The notes beneath the pieces were generated by a model. That model was given only the letters and a program-made list of their open reading frames with translations, was not told the origin of the DNA and did no database searches. Positions 61,848-64,000 of a stretch of DNA of 64,000 bases are shown here, piece after piece. This DNA comes from Odontesthes bonariensis. Taxonomy: Eukaryota; Chordata; Actinopteri; Atheriniformes; Atherinopsidae. The stretch is taken from positions 20,273,657-20,337,656 of the forward strand of contig NC_134525.1 in NCBI RefSeq assembly GCF_027942865.1, read 5' to 3'. The position numbers and the translations under genes were made by a program. How positions within the stretch are numbered: the first letter of the stretch is position 1; every line of letters starts with the position of its first letter.

Positions 61848-64000
61848 TCACCTCGGGGCATGTGGGAGGGGAGCAGGCCCCCTCAGACTGAATGTGTCTC
61901 CACTGGAGGAATGACGAGACGGGGCGTTACCGCACACTAATGATGGCTCTGCCTCTTTAATTTCCATTGCTCGCTTGTAGAGCTCCGCTGCCCTCTCAAA
62001 GTCACCCTCCTCATAGCTGGATTGGAAGAAAAACATTCAGACTAACATGAAACATAACAACGTCCATGATGGACTTATGATTAGTGAAATGTTTAAAACT
62101 TTACCAGAGCACAGCCAGGTTTTTTAGGGTCTCTCCGACTCGTGGATGTGAGCGCCCCAAACTATCCTCATACACTTTCAGTGCTCGTTGGTAAAGGGGC
62201 AAGGCCTCACTGTGCTTCTTCTGCCAAAGAAAAATACATTTTCAGTTATTTGCCTCTTTAAAAAATATATATAATATTAAATCACAAGTTTCTAATTATT
62301 TAAACACACAATAACTTGCAAAATTACTTCTTTCAACACAGTGCACTGCATACTATAGAAATATGCAAGTCTGGAGTATGTGGTACAGACAGAAAAGGGA
62401 GGATGACCAGTCTCACCAGCTGGCAGTAGATTACTGCTAGGTTGACCAGAGCCGTGGCCACACTGGGGTGTTTGGGCCCAAAACTTTTTTCCCTAATCTC
62501 CAGAGACAGCTCATACAGTGGAACTGCCCTCTCAAGTTTCCCCTGTGCAACACACATCAAGTTACATTAACTGCCAAAAACCAACACCAGATGAGTTTAT
62601 CAGCAAGAAATTCTGGACATTCCAGGGTCAACGGGCACTCATGTCTCACTCTGCGTTTATAGAGCATGGCCAGGTGTTTGAGAGTGTATGCCAAAGAGGG
62701 GTGGTCTGGTGACAAGGCTCTCTTGCGGATGTCCAGCGCCTTCTCATACAAGTCCTCTGCTGTCTCGTAGTCCTTCTTTTCAGTGTGCAGCGCTGCCAGG
62801 TTATTGAGGGACTGAGCGCAGTCCGGGTGATCTGGACCGAGGACACGTTGACGCATCTCCAGAGAGCGCGTCAGGAACACTTTGGCGGCACTGGTGAAAA
62901 GAAAAAAGAAAAAAAAAAAAACAGACTACTTAGCAAGCTGGTTTGCAAATTGTCCTGCTCAAAGTACAAGGCTGGAACTTCACACTGAATAGTCACTATA
63001 CATTATGTGTTGCTGGCCAATTGCTGTAAGCCTTACTCCAGGTTGTTTTGGAGGTAGTAGAGGACACCCAGCTCATTGAGTGTTTTGGCACAGTCTGCAG
63101 AGTCTTTCCCAAGGGTTAGCTCTTCTAGCTGGAGGGCTCTGCGCCTCAATAAAGTGAAGCCATACTGAAAAGTGGAGAAGACCGAAGGTGTGGACCACAT
63201 GTCTGATTAAGTGAGTATGACATAGCCAGTGATTACCTGGGAAATATGCTCACCATATGACCTTTCTGGCGGGCAGTCTTCTGACGGATCTTCACTGACC
63301 TCTTCCTTAGTTTTTCAGCTTGTTCAAACCTGATATTAAAAGCAGAAGGTGTAAGCTACTAAACGTGCGAAAGTGAATCCTGCTTCTAGAAAACCACCAC
63401 AATCGGTGGAGAACTTTTAGAACTATACCACGTGTACAAAACCAACAAATGGCGCAATTAAAGGATAAAGCAAAGGTCAAATTTACTTGTTTTGCTTCTG
63501 AAAGAGCATGGCGAGTGACTCCAGCTCTCGTGCCACGCTGGCGTGCTCTGCACCATAGGCATTCTCACTTATCTCAAGCGCTTGCTTGTACAGCTGTTCA
63601 GCATTGCCATACTTCTTCCACTGGACATAAACTGAAGCCAGCTGGTGAAGAGAGCGAGCTACGCTGGGATGGTCCGGATCCAGGGCTGTCTCTCTGATCT
63701 CGAGAGACCTCTGTAATGGGGCGACAGCCTAAACAAACACACTGAATCAGATAAACTCACAACTGTTGATATGTGAGCTTTCTAAGCAGAATTTTATTTT
63801 ATTTCTTTACCTGACTAGGAAGGCCAAGATCTTTGAGGAAACGTCCCAAAGTCTCATACAAGTTTGCAAGCTTAGTCATGCCATCTTCACTCTCGCAGTT
63901 CTTCTCATAGCGTTTCAGAGAGTCAAAGTACTCAGAAGCCATGGAGCTTTTGTCTTTGCCCACATACTGCCAATAGGCTAGCAGCTCAGAGAAATGACCC
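61848..64000 (-). CDS. nphp3: Nephrocystin-3, last 8 exons (C-terminal TPR region), 5' part outside window
   Basis: Ciliary protein of the inversin compartment; loss causes nephronophthisis in human and cystic kidney and laterality defects in fish models. Exons in transcript order: 63811-64000 (may continue beyond the edge), 63487-63728, 63254-63329, 63037-63164, 62650-62890, 62417-62542, 62105-62220, 61848-62016; all in phase, about 428 residues of an expected 1300 or so. Seen: a row of tetratricopeptide repeats with the typical pattern ([99 protein letters not shown]) and the conserved tail [14 protein letters not shown]. The terminal residues after that differ from human. Convergent with uba5, same neighbourhood as in human. 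Confidence 0.95.

Overview
The window is vertebrate nuclear DNA, almost certainly from a teleost fish. Evidence: multi-exon genes with GT-AG introns, proteins that read as close full-length relatives of human genes, short introns, and Tc1-like, LINE and hAT-like relics of the kind common in fish. No species call is possible from sequence alone. I found no prokaryotic, viral or CRISPR-like content. Protein families were assigned by reading translations and comparing them with human proteins from memory; no database was searched.

Layout, left to right: CHST2 (minus, only the 5' end of the CDS is inside); a 4.1 kb intergenic stretch; TRPC1 (plus, 13 coding exons, complete); PCOLCE2 (minus, 9 exons, complete); U2SURP/SR140 (plus, 26 exons, complete); ACAD11 (minus, 20 exons, complete), whose 10.7 kb intron 13 holds the intronless coding region of the atypical chemokine receptor ACKR4 (plus); UBA5 (plus, 12 exons, complete); NPHP3 (minus, last 8 exons, the 5' part lies beyond the right edge). 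Every exon junction listed was checked for splice dinucleotides and reading phase. The summed CDS lengths (TRPC1 782, PCOLCE2 417, U2SURP 973, ACAD11 776, UBA5 403, ACKR4 371 residues) are close to the human proteins, except that U2SURP lacks an N-terminal segment.

The main genes alternate strand strictly, so they form head-to-head pairs (CHST2/TRPC1, PCOLCE2/U2SURP, ACAD11/UBA5) and tail-to-tail pairs (TRPC1/PCOLCE2, U2SURP/ACAD11, UBA5/NPHP3). In human, CHST2/TRPC1/PCOLCE2/U2SURP and ACKR4/ACAD11/UBA5/NPHP3 are two separate blocks of chromosome 3q; here they are joined. The genes do not form one pathway: they cover glycan sulfation, cation channels, collagen maturation, splicing, hydroxy-acid/acyl-CoA catabolism, chemokine scavenging, UFM1 activation and ciliary function.

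The most useful second-look items are two GC-AG introns in U2SURP (one 84 nt, in frame and without stops), a canonical C-terminal AKL peroxisome signal on ACAD11, the nested ACKR4, near-abutting opposite polyadenylation signals between UBA5 and NPHP3, a promoter-like cluster inside the big ACAD11 intron, and a MADF-domain fragment inside a hAT-like element in a U2SURP intron. I did not find evidence for an entirely new biological system.
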